From contig NZ_CP065359.1 in NCBI RefSeq assembly GCF_019904295.1, forward strand, positions 1,451,001 to 1,515,000: 64,000 nt of DNA. The letters are read 5' to 3'. Positions 63,235-64,000 of this stretch are shown in pieces. Position numbers and translations under genes: made by a program. The notes beneath the pieces were generated by a model. The model saw nothing but the letters and a program-made list of their open reading frames with translations. It made no database searches and was not told the origin of the DNA. Source of the stretch: Ruegeria sp. SCSIO 43209. GTDB lineage: Bacteria; Pseudomonadota; Alphaproteobacteria; Rhodobacterales; Rhodobacteraceae. The number at the start of each line of letters is the position of its first letter. The stretch's first letter is position 1.

Positions 63235-64000
63235 CTACAGCGGTTCAATATCGCCTTGCTCCCGAAGCGCGTGGAATTGCGATTGCCACTCTGCGAATGT
63301 GCCCTGTGAAATCGCGTCCCGCATTCCCTGCATGATTTCCTGAAAGTAATGCAGATTGTGCCAAGTCAGCAGCATGCCCGAGATCATCTCATTCGAGCGG
63401 AACACGTGATGCAAGTAGGCCCGAGAATAACTTGAACACGCGGGGCATGTGCAGTTCTCATCCAGCGGGCGTGGGTCGTCAGCATGGCGGGCGTTCTTGA
63501 TATTGACCACACCGTAACGCGTGAACACCTGCCCGGTGCGACCCGACCGCGAAGGTAGAACGCAATCCATCATATCTATCCCGCGTGCAACGGCACCTAC
63601 GATATCATCAGGCTTGCCTACGCCCATCAGATAACGCGGTTTATCCTGGGGCAAGAAGTCGGGCGCATAGTCAAGGCAGCTGAACATGGCCTCCTGCCCC
63701 TCACCCACGGCAAGGCCGCCGACGGCGTAACCTTCAAAACCGACCTGCTTAAGTGCCTCGGCACTTTCTTTCCGAAGATCTTGTTCCAGCCCGCCCTGCA
63801 TGATCCCAAACAGGGCATGTCCGGGGCGGTCTCCAAACGCTTCGCGCGACCGCGCAGCCCACCGCATCGAAAGGCGCATGGAATCGGCGATACGGTCGCG
63901 ATCGGCGGGCAGCGCAGGGCATTCATCAAAGCACATGACGATGTCCGAGCCCAAAAGCCGCTGGATTTCCATCGACCGTTCCGGCGTCAATTCGTGCTTC
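63235..64000 (-). CDS. tgt: Queuine tRNA-ribosyltransferase, C-terminal part (5' end outside window)
   Basis: The frame runs off the right edge of the window, and residues before [20 protein letters not shown] are missing. The visible part has the catalytic aspartate block [14 protein letters not shown] and the zinc site [16 protein letters not shown]. The enzyme exchanges guanine 34 for a 7-deazaguanine in tRNAs with GUN anticodons, which include the two tRNA-Asp(GTC) genes in this window. The lower end of the gene is 92 bp from the DUF6636-like gene. Confidence 0.95.
   Translation of the reverse strand, partial: KHELTPERSMEIQRLLGSDIVMCFDECPALPADRDRIADSMRLSMRWAARSREAFGDRPGHALFGIMQGGLEQDLRKESAEALKQVGFEGYAVGGLAVGEGQEAMFSCLDYAPDFLPQDKPRYLMGVGKPDDIVGAVARGIDMMDCVLPSRSGRTGQVFTRYGVVNIKNARHADDPRPLDENCTCPACSSYSRAYLHHVFRSNEMISGMLLTWHNLHYFQEIMQGMRDAISQGTFAEWQSQFHALREQGDIEPL

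Overview
The window is a 64 kb piece of a moderately GC-rich alphaproteobacterial chromosome, most likely a Roseobacter-group member of the Rhodobacteraceae. The evidence is family content and layout: the DUF4169 and ribbon-helix-helix pair behind fumC, the purC-purS-purQ set divergent from DUF1476 (F1-ATPase zeta inhibitor), purL-bolA-grxD, an RNase E with a long acidic insert, a GH108/holin pair of the kind used for gene transfer agent release, and an alphaproteobacterial SOS box (GAAC-N7-GAAC) before uvrA. It is almost entirely housekeeping. I see no insertion sequence, integrase, CRISPR array, rRNA operon or prophage.

Layout. 0-2 kb: end of fumC, two small coupled genes, tag, and class I aldolase on the opposite strand. 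2-5.5 kb: a cytochrome P450 overlapping a membrane-anchored hydrolase-like gene, then ccdA. 5.6-9.3 kb: tusA and rne with a 0.5 kb structured leader. 9.3-12.4 kb: dctB/dctD without transporter genes; DctD has lost the sigma-54 contact loop. 12.4-14.7 kb: purQ, purS, purC, and DUF1476 facing away. 14.8-16.6 kb: a betaine-homocysteine methyltransferase and an enoyl-CoA hydratase. 16.7-21 kb: cytochrome c maturation genes ccmH, ccmF and ccmE with a holin and GH108 muramidase between ccmF and ccmE. 21-28.4 kb: argC, murI, an acyltransferase, a fused indolepyruvate ferredoxin oxidoreductase and its divergent LysR gene. A probable small RNA gene follows.

28.6-34.3 kb: large MscS channel, purL, bolA, a small membrane protein and grxD. 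34.3-38.1 kb: mliC-zapA-coiled-coil genes with TAATG junctions, divergent from tkt. 38.2-43 kb: thioesterase, DUF808 protein, two GAPDH genes separated by a 47-residue membrane microprotein, and coaD. 43-53.7 kb: CBS protein, LysR regulator and a valine/isobutyrate degradation set (mmsA, acyl-CoA dehydrogenase, 3-hydroxyisobutyryl-CoA hydrolase, mmsB) interrupted by an L,D-transpeptidase, a fasciclin protein, a methyltransferase, ybdK and a lipase-like gene. 53.8-64 kb: uvrA, a methyltransferase, two identical tRNA-Asp genes, tRNA-Val(CAC), a small hypothetical gene, an APC permease, lon behind a sigma-32-like promoter, a secreted DUF6636-type protein, and the 3' part of tgt.

The points most worth a second look are the lysis pair inside the ccm operon, the DctD without GAFTGA, the putative small RNA at 28.45 kb with an anti-Shine-Dalgarno segment, the GAPDH pair whose first copy lacks the NAD-selecting aspartate and which carries LacI-type palindromes, and the P450/hydrolase pair. 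I found nothing that I would call a wholly new system on sequence alone.
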